Positions 16,421-24,374 of a DNA stretch of 64,000 bases are shown here, in pieces. The stretch comes from CAWDAQ01 sp963800325 (GTDB lineage: Bacteria; Actinomycetota; Actinomycetes; Actinomycetales; Dermatophilaceae), in NCBI GenBank assembly GCA_963800325.1, contig CAWDAQ010000006.1, positions 124,001-188,000 of the forward strand, given 5' to 3'. Each line of letters starts with the position of its first letter. Position 1 is the stretch's first letter. Under the pieces are notes generated by a model. The model had not been told where the DNA came from, did no database searches, and saw only the letters and a program-made list of their open reading frames with translations. Position numbers and translations under genes: made by a program.

Positions 16421-17173
16421 GTGTTGCCCCCGTCGGCGGCCCACAGCCGCGACCTCGAGCGCTACCTCCTCGACGGGGAGCGGGTGATCACCGCGGTGCG
16501 GGCGCACTGGGCCATCGTCAGCAAGCCCGTCGCGATCGGGGTGCTCGGCACCCTGCTCGCGCTGTGGCTCGACGTGGCGCTGCCGAACTCCTCGGGCCGG
16601 ATGGACGACATCGTCTGGATCGCGTGGATCGTCCTCGCCTGCTGGGTGGCCTGGCGGGTGTTCGAGTGGCGGCACAACTGGTTCGTCGCCACCGACAAGC
16701 GGTTCCTCATGTTCCACGGGTTCGTCACCCGCAAGGTGTCGATGATGCCGCTGCGCAAGGTCACCGACATGACCTACCAGCGCAGCATCACCGGGAGGCT
16801 GCTGCGGTACGGCACGTTCGTCCTCGAGAGCGCCGGCCAGGACCAGGCGCTGAGCGAGATCGACTACGTGCCCGACCCGGACGCGAACTACCGGGCGATC
16901 TGCGCCGAGATCTTCCAGATCAAGGGGGTGGACGAGGACGAGGAGCTCGTCGTCGTCCCCGAGCACGACGATCCCGGGCCGCCGGCGCCGCGGCGGCGGC
17001 GCGGGGACTGGCGGGTCAGCGAGCAGGAGCGCTGGGCGCGCGAGCACGAGCCGCCCCCGGAGGAGGGCCCCCGGGGCAGGGAGCAGTCGCTCTACCGCTC
17101 CCCCGACCTCGTCGAGGAGGACCGAGGGGCGGACACCGGCGAGATCCCGGTCCACCGGCCCCGCGAGGACTGA
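16421..17173 (+). CDS. PH-domain (YdbT/bPH2-like) membrane protein
   Basis: A protein of 250 residues. Two TM segments occur near residues 30-75 (SKPVAIGVLGTLLALWLDVA; WIAWIVLACWVAWRVFEWR), followed by a bacterial PH fold: WFVATDKRFLMFHGFVTRKV, MMPLRKVTDMTYQRSITGRL and GTFVLESAGQDQ. The last 80 residues are charged and probably disordered. Bacterial PH2 proteins are membrane-associated, with roles in envelope homeostasis in a few cases. It starts with GTG, 14 bp after the small membrane protein. Confidence 0.8.
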   Translation: MLPPSAAHSRDLERYLLDGERVITAVRAHWAIVSKPVAIGVLGTLLALWLDVALPNSSGRMDDIVWIAWIVLACWVAWRVFEWRHNWFVATDKRFLMFHGFVTRKVSMMPLRKVTDMTYQRSITGRLLRYGTFVLESAGQDQALSEIDYVPDPDANYRAICAEIFQIKGVDEDEELVVVPEHDDPGPPAPRRRRGDWRVSEQERWAREHEPPPEEGPRGREQSLYRSPDLVEEDRGADTGEIPVHRPRED

Positions 17174-17194
17174 GCGGCCCCGCGCCGGAGGGAC

Positions 17195-18583
17195 TCAGAT
17201 CGCCTTGATGATGTCCTCGACCCGCTCCTTGGCGTCCCCGAACAGCATCTGGCTGTTGTCCTTGAAGAAGAGCGGGTTCTGCACCCCGGCGTAGCCGGTC
17301 GCCATCGAACGCTTGAAGACGACGACCTCGCGGGCCTTCCACACCTCGATCACCGGCATGCCGGCGATCGGGCTGCCGGGCTCCTCGGCCGCGGAGGGGT
17401 TGACGGTGTCGTTGGCCCCGATGACGAGGACGACGTCGGTCTCGGGAAGGTCCCCGTTGATCTCGTCCATCTCGAGGACGATGTCGTAGGGCACCTTGGC
17501 CTCGGCGAGAAGGACGTTCATGTGGCCCGGCAGCCGCCCGGCGACCGGGTGGATGCCGAACCGGACGTCGACCCCGGCGGCGCGAAGCCGCGAGGTGAGC
17601 TCGGCGACGGGGTACTGCGCCTGCGCGACGGCCATCCCGTACCCGGGCGTGATGACGACCGAGGAGGCGCCGGTGAGCAGCTCGGCGACGTCGGCCGCGT
17701 TGGTCTCCCTGTACTCCCCGTAGTCCCTGGCCTCGCCGCTGACGGCGCCGTCGCTGCCGAACCCGCCGGCGATGACGCTGACGAAGGACCGGTTCATCGC
17801 CCGGCACATGATGTAGCTGAGGATCGCACCCGAGGAGCCGACGAGCGCACCGGTGACGATGAGCAGGTCGTTGCCGAGCATGAACCCGGCCGCGGCCGCG
17901 GCCCACCCGCTGTAGGAGTTGAGCATCGACACGACGACGGGCATGTCCCCGCCGCCGATCGAGGCGACCAGGTGCCAGCCGAACGCGAGGGAGATCGCGG
18001 TCATCAGCGCGAGCGGGACGATCGACGGGGCCGCGACGAACCAGACGAGCAGGCCCGCCGAGGCGACGAGCGCGAGCAGGTTGAGCTTGTGCCGGTGGGG
18101 CAGCACCAGCGGCTTGCTCGCGATCCGGGCGCTGAGCTTGAGGAAGGCGACGACCGAGCCGGTGAACGTCACCGCGCCGATGAACACCCCGAGGAACACC
18201 TCGACGAGGTGGACCCCCTCGCTCGCGACCGTGCCGGGCTCGAGGTAGGAGCTGTACCCGACGAGGACCGCGGCGACGCCGACGAAGCTGTGGAGCATCG
18301 CGACGAGCTGCGGCATGCCCGTCATCTCGACGACCCGGGCGCGCCAGAGCCCGACGGCGGCGCCGATGGCCATCGCGACGAGGATGAGGACGAGGGTGGT
18401 GCCCGCCCCGCGCTCGCTGTCGCGGACGGCGAGGACGACGGTCGCGACGAGGGCGAGGGTCATCCCGATGACCCCGAACGTGTTGCCGCGCTTGGCGGAC
18501 TCGTGGCGGGACAACCCGGCGAGGCTGAGCACGAACAGGACGGCGGCGACGATGTACGCGGCCTGGACGAGGGAACCGGTCAC
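17195..18583 (-). CDS. pntB: NAD(P) transhydrogenase subunit beta
   Basis: Beta subunit of the proton-translocating transhydrogenase that makes NADPH from NADH using the proton gradient. It has 462 residues: about nine TM helices, then the NADP-binding dIII domain with VVITPGYGMAVAQAQYPVAE, RFGIHPVAGRLPGHMNVLLA and VVLVIGANDTVNP. It starts with GTG, 3 bp after the pntA stop, so translation is coupled. Confidence 0.95.
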   Translation of the reverse strand: MTGSLVQAAYIVAAVLFVLSLAGLSRHESAKRGNTFGVIGMTLALVATVVLAVRDSERGAGTTLVLILVAMAIGAAVGLWRARVVEMTGMPQLVAMLHSFVGVAAVLVGYSSYLEPGTVASEGVHLVEVFLGVFIGAVTFTGSVVAFLKLSARIASKPLVLPHRHKLNLLALVASAGLLVWFVAAPSIVPLALMTAISLAFGWHLVASIGGGDMPVVVSMLNSYSGWAAAAAGFMLGNDLLIVTGALVGSSGAILSYIMCRAMNRSFVSVIAGGFGSDGAVSGEARDYGEYRETNAADVAELLTGASSVVITPGYGMAVAQAQYPVAELTSRLRAAGVDVRFGIHPVAGRLPGHMNVLLAEAKVPYDIVLEMDEINGDLPETDVVLVIGANDTVNPSAAEEPGSPIAGMPVIEVWKAREVVVFKRSMATGYAGVQNPLFFKDNSQMLFGDAKERVEDIIKAI

Positions 18584-18586
18584 CGC

Positions 18587-20119
18587 TCAGCCCTTCCGGA
18601 ACATGCCGAGCATGCGGTTGGTGACGGCGAACCCGCCGAAGATGTTGATGCTCGCGACGACGACGGCGACGAACGAGATCGCCGAGACGACGACGTTCTC
18701 GTTGCCGATCTGGAGCAGCGCGCCGACGAGGATGATCCCGCTGATCGCGTTCGTCTCCGACATCAGCGGGGTGTGCAGCGCGTGCGCGACGTTGGAGATG
18801 ACGTAGAACCCGACGATGACCGCGAGCGCGAACACCGTGAAGTGGGCGAGGAACTCGCCCGGGGACACCGCGGCGACGACGCCGAACAGGGCCACCGCGA
18901 GGACCATGCCGGCGTAGCCGACCCGGGGGTCGCGCTCCTTCGGCGGCTCCGGCCGGGGCGGCGGCGCCGACGGCTGGGTGGGGGCCGCGGAGACCTGCAC
19001 CGGCGGCGGGGGCCAGAGGACCTCCCCGTCGCGCACGACCGTCATCCCGCGCTGGACGACGTCCTCGAGGTCGAGGACCAGCTCGCCGTCCTTGCCCGGC
19101 GTGAGCAGCTTGAGCAGGTTGACGACGTTCGTCCCGTAGAGCTGGGAGGCCTGGGTGGGCAGCCGGGCGGGCAGGTCGGTGTAGCCGATGATCTTGACCC
19201 CGTTGGCGGTGGTGACGAGCTCACCGGCGACGGTCCCCGCGACGTTGCCGCCGTTGGCCGCGGCCATGTCGACGATGACGCTCCCGGGACGCATCGAGGC
19301 CACCATCTCGGCGGTCAGCAGACGCGGTGCGGGGCGGCCCGGGATGAGCGCGGTCGTGATGACGATGTCGACGTCCTGGGCCTGCCCGGCGTAGAGCTCG
19401 GCGGCACGCGCGTCGAAGTCCGCGGTCGTCTCGCGGGCGTAGCCGTCGGCGGACGGAGCGGCGACGTCGCCCGTGTCGATGCGGAGGAACTCGGCACCCA
19501 TCGACTCGACCTGCTCGGCGACCTCGGGCCGGGCGTCGAAGGCCCGCACCACGGCCCCGAGGCTGCTCGCGGTGCCGATCGCGGCGAGCCCGGCGACGCC
19601 GGCGCCGACGACGAGGATCTTCGCCGGCGGCACCTTGCCCGCCGCGGTGACCTGGCCGGTGAAGAAGCTGCCGAACTCGTGCGCGGCCTCGATGACCGCA
19701 CGGTAGCCGCCGATGTTCGCCATCGAGCTGAGGACGTCGAGGGACTGCGCCCGCGAGATCCGCGGGACCGCGTCCATCGCGAGCGCGGTGACACCGCGGG
19801 CGGCGAGCCGCTGCACGAGGTCGGGGTCGATCGCGGGGGCGAGGAGCCCGACGAGGGTCTGGCCCGGTCCGAGTCGGCGCACCTCACCCGCCGAGGGCGG
19901 GTTGACCTTGATGACGACGTCGGCCCCCCAGGCCTCGTCGCGCCCGACGACCCTCGCGCCGGCCGCGGCGTACGCCTCGTCCTCGTAGCTCGCCGCCGAT
20001 CCGGCCCGGGTCTCGACGACGACCTCGTGGCCCAGCCCGATGAGCTGGGCCACCGTCTTCGGGGTGGCCGCCACCCGGGTCTCCCCCGGGTGCGACTCCT
20101 TCGGCACGCCGATCCGCAC
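18587..20119 (-). CDS. pntA: NAD(P) transhydrogenase subunit alpha (fused form)
   Basis: A protein of 510 residues with the NAD-binding dI domain (VRIGVPKESHPGETRVAATP; Rossmann GAGVAGLAAIGTASSLGA) joined by a Pro-rich linker to the C-terminal membrane part with three to four helices (ALHTPLMSETNAISGIILVG). Many actinobacteria split these into two genes; here they are one chain. The GTG at 20119 has GAGGAG 6 bp upstream and is preferred over an ATG at 20143. A long hairpin with duplicated sequence lies upstream. Confidence 0.94.
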   Translation of the reverse strand: MRIGVPKESHPGETRVAATPKTVAQLIGLGHEVVVETRAGSAASYEDEAYAAAGARVVGRDEAWGADVVIKVNPPSAGEVRRLGPGQTLVGLLAPAIDPDLVQRLAARGVTALAMDAVPRISRAQSLDVLSSMANIGGYRAVIEAAHEFGSFFTGQVTAAGKVPPAKILVVGAGVAGLAAIGTASSLGAVVRAFDARPEVAEQVESMGAEFLRIDTGDVAAPSADGYARETTADFDARAAELYAGQAQDVDIVITTALIPGRPAPRLLTAEMVASMRPGSVIVDMAAANGGNVAGTVAGELVTTANGVKIIGYTDLPARLPTQASQLYGTNVVNLLKLLTPGKDGELVLDLEDVVQRGMTVVRDGEVLWPPPPVQVSAAPTQPSAPPPRPEPPKERDPRVGYAGMVLAVALFGVVAAVSPGEFLAHFTVFALAVIVGFYVISNVAHALHTPLMSETNAISGIILVGALLQIGNENVVVSAISFVAVVVASINIFGGFAVTNRMLGMFRKG

Positions 20120-20185
20120 GTCCGCTCCTCGCCTCGCCAGCACCTCGTGCGTGAAACCTACGGCCTCACCCGGTCCCGGCGCACC

Positions 20186-20276
20186 CGTTGAGTGAGCAGC
20201 AGCTGTCCTCCGAGAGGCGGATCACGTGCAGCTGGCGCTCACTCAACGTGGGCACCGGGGCAGCTGGCGCTCACTC
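20186..20276. repeat. Long hairpin with a duplicated arm upstream of pntA
   Basis: CGTTGAGTGAGC (20186-20197) pairs exactly with 20237-20248, and the inner CAGCTG arms (20200-20205 with 20229-20234) also pair. The 17-nt sequence ending GGCGCTCACTC occurs twice (20228-20244 and 20260-20276). It sits between the pirin stop and the pntA start, both on the minus strand, so it probably terminates pirin transcription. Confidence 0.55.
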
Positions 20277-20288
20277 GGCGGGGCGGGG

Positions 20289-21269
20289 TCAGGTGTCGAC
20301 GGTGCCGCCGCGTCCGGCGTGCGGGACCGGCTGGCCGAAGGCGCCGCGCTGGTAGTCCTCCATGGCCTGGACGAGCTCGGCGCGGGAGTTCATGACGAAC
20401 GGTCCCGCCCAGGCGACCGGCTCCCGGATCGGGCGGCCGCCGAGGACGACGACCTCGAGACCCCCGGCGTGCCGGGACTCCTGCACCGGTGCCGCGGAGA
20501 CCCGGAGCGCGTCCCCGGCGCCGAGGACGGCGAGCTGGCCCGCGCCGACCGGGGTCTGGTCCGGGCCGACGAAGCCGTTGCCGCCCATGACGTAGACGAG
20601 GGCGTTGAAGTCCGGCCGCCACGGCAGCTCGAGCTCGGCGTCGGGGGCGACGGTCGCGTGGACCATGGCCATCGGGGTGTGCGTCGCGCCCGGGCCGGTG
20701 TGCCCGGCGACGTCGCCGGCGATGACGCGCACGAGCGAGCCGCCGTCGGTCGAGGACAGCAGGGCCACCGAGTCCGAGGTCAGGTCCTGGTAGCGCGGGA
20801 CGGTGAGCTTGTCGCTGCGGGGCAGGTTCACCCAGAGCTGGAGACCGTGGAAGAGGCCACCGGAGACGACGAGCTCCTCGGGCGGGGCCTCGATGTGGAG
20901 GATCCCGCTCCCGGCGGTCATCCACTGGGTCGCGCCGTTGGTGATCCGCCCGCCGCCGCCGTAGGAGTCCTGGTGGTCGAAGGTGCCGTCGATGATGTAC
21001 GTCACCGTCTCGAAGCCGCGGTGGGGGTGCCAGGGCGTGCCCTTCGGCTCGCCCGGGGCGTAGTCCACCTCGCCCATCTCGTCCATCATGATGAACGGGT
21101 CCAGCAGCCTGAGGTCGACGCCGGCGAAGGCCCGCTTGACCGGGAAGCCCTCGCCCTCGAAGCCGCCGGGGGCGCTGGTGACGGAGCGGACCGGTCGCTG
21201 CGCGGTGCCCGCGGCCGGGCGCGGGACGCGCGGGAGCACGGTGAGGTCGGGGACGGTGACGGCGGGCAT
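20289..21269 (-). CDS. Pirin family protein
   Basis: Double-cupin protein of 326 residues. The N-terminal cupin holds the metal-binding motif WHPHRGFETVTYIIDG, followed by GTFDHQDSYGG and WMTAGSGILHIE (GSGILHxE is a pirin signature). The C-terminal cupin has VYVMGGNGFVG and AGDALRVSA. Some pirins are iron-dependent quercetin dioxygenases, others redox-sensing cofactors; this one cannot be assigned. The ATG at 21269 follows AGGAGG. It is monocistronic. Confidence 0.9.
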   Translation of the reverse strand: MPAVTVPDLTVLPRVPRPAAGTAQRPVRSVTSAPGGFEGEGFPVKRAFAGVDLRLLDPFIMMDEMGEVDYAPGEPKGTPWHPHRGFETVTYIIDGTFDHQDSYGGGGRITNGATQWMTAGSGILHIEAPPEELVVSGGLFHGLQLWVNLPRSDKLTVPRYQDLTSDSVALLSSTDGGSLVRVIAGDVAGHTGPGATHTPMAMVHATVAPDAELELPWRPDFNALVYVMGGNGFVGPDQTPVGAGQLAVLGAGDALRVSAAPVQESRHAGGLEVVVLGGRPIREPVAWAGPFVMNSRAELVQAMEDYQRGAFGQPVPHAGRGGTVDT

Positions 21270-21343
21270 GGCGGCCTCCTCAGGTCGTTGCCACTTCAAC
21301 CATCCCGTGCAACGCGCATCGGCGCCAGCCTGTTCCCGCGGCC

Positions 21344-21994
21344 CTACGTCGGCCGGTACCCGTGGTACTCGGCGGCGCCGGTGTCGGCGAACCAGACGTC
21401 GGGGTCGGTGTCGTCGTAGCCCGGCCCGTCCGGCTCGACGTAGGTCATCGTGTCCCGCCACGCCTTGACCGGGTGCCCGAGCGGCTGGGCTCCGTCCTCG
21501 AGCGGCGCGGCGGACCCGACACCGTGGCCACCGTCCCGGACGAGCGTCAGGTCGTGGCTGACCCGCCGACGGGGCTCCGGCTCGGGCTCCCGGGCGGGGA
21601 CGGGCTCGTCGTGGTCCCCGACCGGCTCCTCCTCGGCGGGGATGGCGTCGCCGTCGACGTCGGGGTCGATCTCGTCGGCACGGCGCAGCTGCTCCTCGTG
21701 CTGGGCGCGCTCGAAGGCCACCTCGTCCTCCGCGCGGGTGGCCTCGGCGGCGAGCTCGTCGGCCCGGGCGCCCTGAGCCTGCGCGACCTCCTGGGCGGCC
21801 CGGGCGGTCGCGGCGGTCTCGGCCGCGTCGGACCCGCGTTCGCGCAGTCGCTCCTGCTCGCCCGGGGCCTGCTCGCGCAGCCGCGCGGCCTCGGCACGGT
21901 TCTCCTCGTCGCGCCGGGCGCCGACCCGGCGCACCACCGCCCAGGCCAGCAGCAGCACGACGACGACCACGATGACGGTGAGCAGGCCCTTCAC
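21344..21994 (-). CDS. Single-pass membrane protein with charged coiled-coil
   Basis: A protein of 216 residues, not recognised as a named family. It has one N-terminal TM helix (LLTVIVVVVVLLLAWAVV), then about 100 residues of Ala/Glu/Arg-rich coiled-coil (RLREQAPGEQERLRERG; AQAQGARADELAAEATRAED), and an acidic Pro/Glu-rich tail ending DVWFADTGAAEYHGYRPT. The GTG at 21994 follows GGAGGA. No partner genes are evident. An envelope-scaffold role is possible but unsupported. Confidence 0.65.
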   Translation of the reverse strand: MKGLLTVIVVVVVLLLAWAVVRRVGARRDEENRAEAARLREQAPGEQERLRERGSDAAETAATARAAQEVAQAQGARADELAAEATRAEDEVAFERAQHEEQLRRADEIDPDVDGDAIPAEEEPVGDHDEPVPAREPEPEPRRRVSHDLTLVRDGGHGVGSAAPLEDGAQPLGHPVKAWRDTMTYVEPDGPGYDDTDPDVWFADTGAAEYHGYRPT

Positions 21995-22145
21995 GGGGTC
22001 CTCCGGTTCTTCGGGGGTGGTGCGAGCGCGTCCCTCCCGGAACCGCCCCGGCAGGCCGCGCTGGGCGCGCGGCATCACCCAAACCCTACTGGTCAGGGGC
22101 CTGCCGCGGCGGACCGAGGAGCGGGGTCGAACCGGGTGGCGGGCC

Positions 22146-24278
22146 TCACGCGTGGCCGAGCACGGCGAGGGCCTGTTGCAGGCTGCGCACCCCGTACGTG
22201 GGCAGCCGCGGCTCGCCCGCCGACCCGGTCTCCTGCCGCGGGACGAGCAGCAGCTCCGCCCCGGCGCCGGCCGCGGCGACGGCCTTCTCGTGCACGCCCC
22301 CGACGGCGCCGACCGTGCCGTCCGCGGAGACGGTCCCCGTGGCCGCGACCGCGCGACCGCGGGCGAGGTCGGCGGTGTCGAGGACGTCGGTGAGGGCCAG
22401 GGCGTAGGCCAGCCCCGCGGACGGACCCCCGACGCCGGGACGGGGACGGAAGCGGACCCGGAACGGCAGGACCGCGTGGAGGTCCTTCGTGGCGGCGAGC
22501 ACCCCGATTCCGGCGCCCCCGGTGACCTGCGGCAGGGTCCGGCTGACCAGCCGGACCGTCCGAGTGCGCCCGTTCCGGAGCACGGTCAGCCGGACCGTCT
22601 CACCCGCGGGCCGGCCGGCGAGGGCGTCGTGCAGGCCCGGGGACGTGGTGACCCGGACGCCGTCGACGGCCGTGACGACGTCGCCGACCTCGAGCGCGTC
22701 GGCGGCCGGGGAGGACGGCACCGTCGCGAGCACGGTCGCCCCGTCGCCGGTCAGCCGTGCCGGGTACCCGGCGGCGCGGGCGGCGGCGACCGCGGCGGTC
22801 TGGCGGCTGTCGCGGAACATGCCGCGCTCGAGGTCGTTCAGCTGCGACGGCGCGATCCCCGACGGGAGTACCGCGGCGGCGGAGACGACCTCGCGGTCGC
22901 TGCGCAGCAGGGAGGCCAGTAGGCCGATCGAGCTCGGCTGGCTCAGCCGCACCGACGTCAGCAGGTAGCGGCCCGTCGGTCGCTGCGTGGGGACGCCGGT
23001 GACCCGCACGTCCCCGGTGACGTCGAACGACGGCCCGGGCGCGAGCACGACGAACGGCGGGTGGTACGCCGCGGCCGCGACGGCGACGACCGCCACGGCG
23101 ACGACGCCGCCGACCACGACCGCCGACCGGTTCCGCCGGACCGGCCGCCCCGGGGCGCCGGGGGTCGACACCGCCCGGGAGAGGTCGGTGGCCGAGAGCA
23201 GGCCCACGAGCGGCCCAGTGCCCGAGGGGTCGCGGACGACGACCCGTCCGGGCTGACGCGCGAGGACCTTCGCGGCGTCGGCGAGGAGGTCGTCCGGGCG
23301 CAGGGTCCCGACCTCGTCCTCCGGGGTCATGACGTCCGCGACCCGGACGTGGCGCCGCTCGCCCATCGGGACCCGGCCCGCGTGCCGGAGCTCGAGCAGG
23401 CCGACGAGCCGGCCGTCGACGACGACGGGGTAGACCGGATGCGACCGGTACCGGGTCGTGACGTCGGCGAACTCCTCCAGCGACATCCCCGGCGGGACGG
23501 TCACGAGCTCGGTCGACATCAGGTCGCGGACGCGCAGCCCGGTGAACGCCTCGGCGACGCGGGCGGCCCGGACCTCCTGGCGGACGGCCTCGAGCAGGAA
23601 CCAGCCGATGAGGACGAACCACAGGCCCCCGAGGCTGCCGGCCACCAGCATGGTCACCAGCCCGACGGCGACGAGGACACCGGCGAACGCCCGGCCGGGC
23701 AGGGCGGCGTCGATCGTCGCCTGGGCGGAGTCCTTGGTGCGCCACCACAGCAGCGCGTGCAGCAGCCGGCCGCCGTCCAGCGGCAGGGCCGGGACGAGGT
23801 TGAACGCGAGCAGGAGCGCGTTGACCTGCGCGAGGTAGGTCAGCACCCCCACCCACGGCGCCGCCACCCCCACCGCCCCGGCGAGGAGGGAGGCGAGGAG
23901 GAACGCTCCGGCGAGCGCGGCCGAGGCGAGCGGGCCGGCGAGGACGATGCGGAACTCGACGGCCGGCCCGCGCATCTCCTCGTCGGCCTCCGAGACCCCG
24001 CCGAAGAGCCACAGCGTGATGCCGCGCACGGGGACGCCCTCGCGCAGCGAGCGCAGGGTGTGGCTCAGCTCGTGGAGCAGGACCGAGGCGAAGAAGAGGA
24101 TCGTCGCGACGGCAGCCATCGCGAGGTACGTGGGGCCGCCGAGCCCGGGGTAGCGGCTCGGGAACAGCGACGCGGCGAGCGACCACAGCACGAGGCCGAC
24201 GATGAGCAGCCAGCTCCAGCCGACCCTGACCGGCACGCCCCGCACGCGAAAGAGAACCACGACCGCCCCCACGTGCAC
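22146..24278 (-). CDS. Fusion of site-2 protease, CBS pair, PDZ and Lon-type protease
   Basis: A 710-residue membrane protein with two protease active sites. Residues 1-240 are an M50 site-2 protease, with His69-Glu70-Leu-Ser-His73 as zinc motif and Asp168 in NLVPALPLDGG. Residues 245-375 are two CBS domains (VRDLMSTELVTVPPG; VADVMTPEDEVGTL). A TM helix lies near 390-407. Then follow an extracytoplasmic segment, a PDZ domain near 530-590 and a C-terminal S16 protease domain with catalytic Ser620 (GGPSAGLA) and Lys665 (GGVHEKAVAAAGAGAE). The second half resembles stand-alone YlbL-type PDZ-Lon proteins. The GTG at 24278 has no clear ribosome-binding site; a 16-bp palindrome sits just upstream. 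Confidence 0.85.
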   Translation of the reverse strand: MHVGAVVVLFRVRGVPVRVGWSWLLIVGLVLWSLAASLFPSRYPGLGGPTYLAMAAVATILFFASVLLHELSHTLRSLREGVPVRGITLWLFGGVSEADEEMRGPAVEFRIVLAGPLASAALAGAFLLASLLAGAVGVAAPWVGVLTYLAQVNALLLAFNLVPALPLDGGRLLHALLWWRTKDSAQATIDAALPGRAFAGVLVAVGLVTMLVAGSLGGLWFVLIGWFLLEAVRQEVRAARVAEAFTGLRVRDLMSTELVTVPPGMSLEEFADVTTRYRSHPVYPVVVDGRLVGLLELRHAGRVPMGERRHVRVADVMTPEDEVGTLRPDDLLADAAKVLARQPGRVVVRDPSGTGPLVGLLSATDLSRAVSTPGAPGRPVRRNRSAVVVGGVVAVAVVAVAAAAYHPPFVVLAPGPSFDVTGDVRVTGVPTQRPTGRYLLTSVRLSQPSSIGLLASLLRSDREVVSAAAVLPSGIAPSQLNDLERGMFRDSRQTAAVAAARAAGYPARLTGDGATVLATVPSSPAADALEVGDVVTAVDGVRVTTSPGLHDALAGRPAGETVRLTVLRNGRTRTVRLVSRTLPQVTGGAGIGVLAATKDLHAVLPFRVRFRPRPGVGGPSAGLAYALALTDVLDTADLARGRAVAATGTVSADGTVGAVGGVHEKAVAAAGAGAELLLVPRQETGSAGEPRLPTYGVRSLQQALAVLGHA

Positions 24279-24284
24279 GGTAGG

Positions 24285-24300
24285 GGGTGCCCGGGCACCC
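24285..24300. promoter_or_regulatory. 16-bp perfect palindrome upstream of the protease fusion gene
   Basis: GGGTGCCCGGGCACCC is fully self-complementary and starts 7 bp upstream of the GTG at 24278. It could be an operator or an RNA hairpin that hides the translation start. The regulator is unknown. Confidence 0.4.
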
Positions 24301-24349
24301 GACCCGAGCAGAAGGTCCCGGGACGGCGAGGAGGAACTCGGCGGGCCTG

Positions 24350-24371
24350 CCGCTCCGCGCGGGCGGAGCGG
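24350..24371 (-). terminator. Terminator after the acyl-CoA synthetase gene
   Basis: CCGCTCCGC and GCGGAGCGG pair over 9 bp around a 4-nt loop, 3 bp beyond the stop codon on the minus strand. Confidence 0.6.
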
Positions 24372-24374
24372 GGC

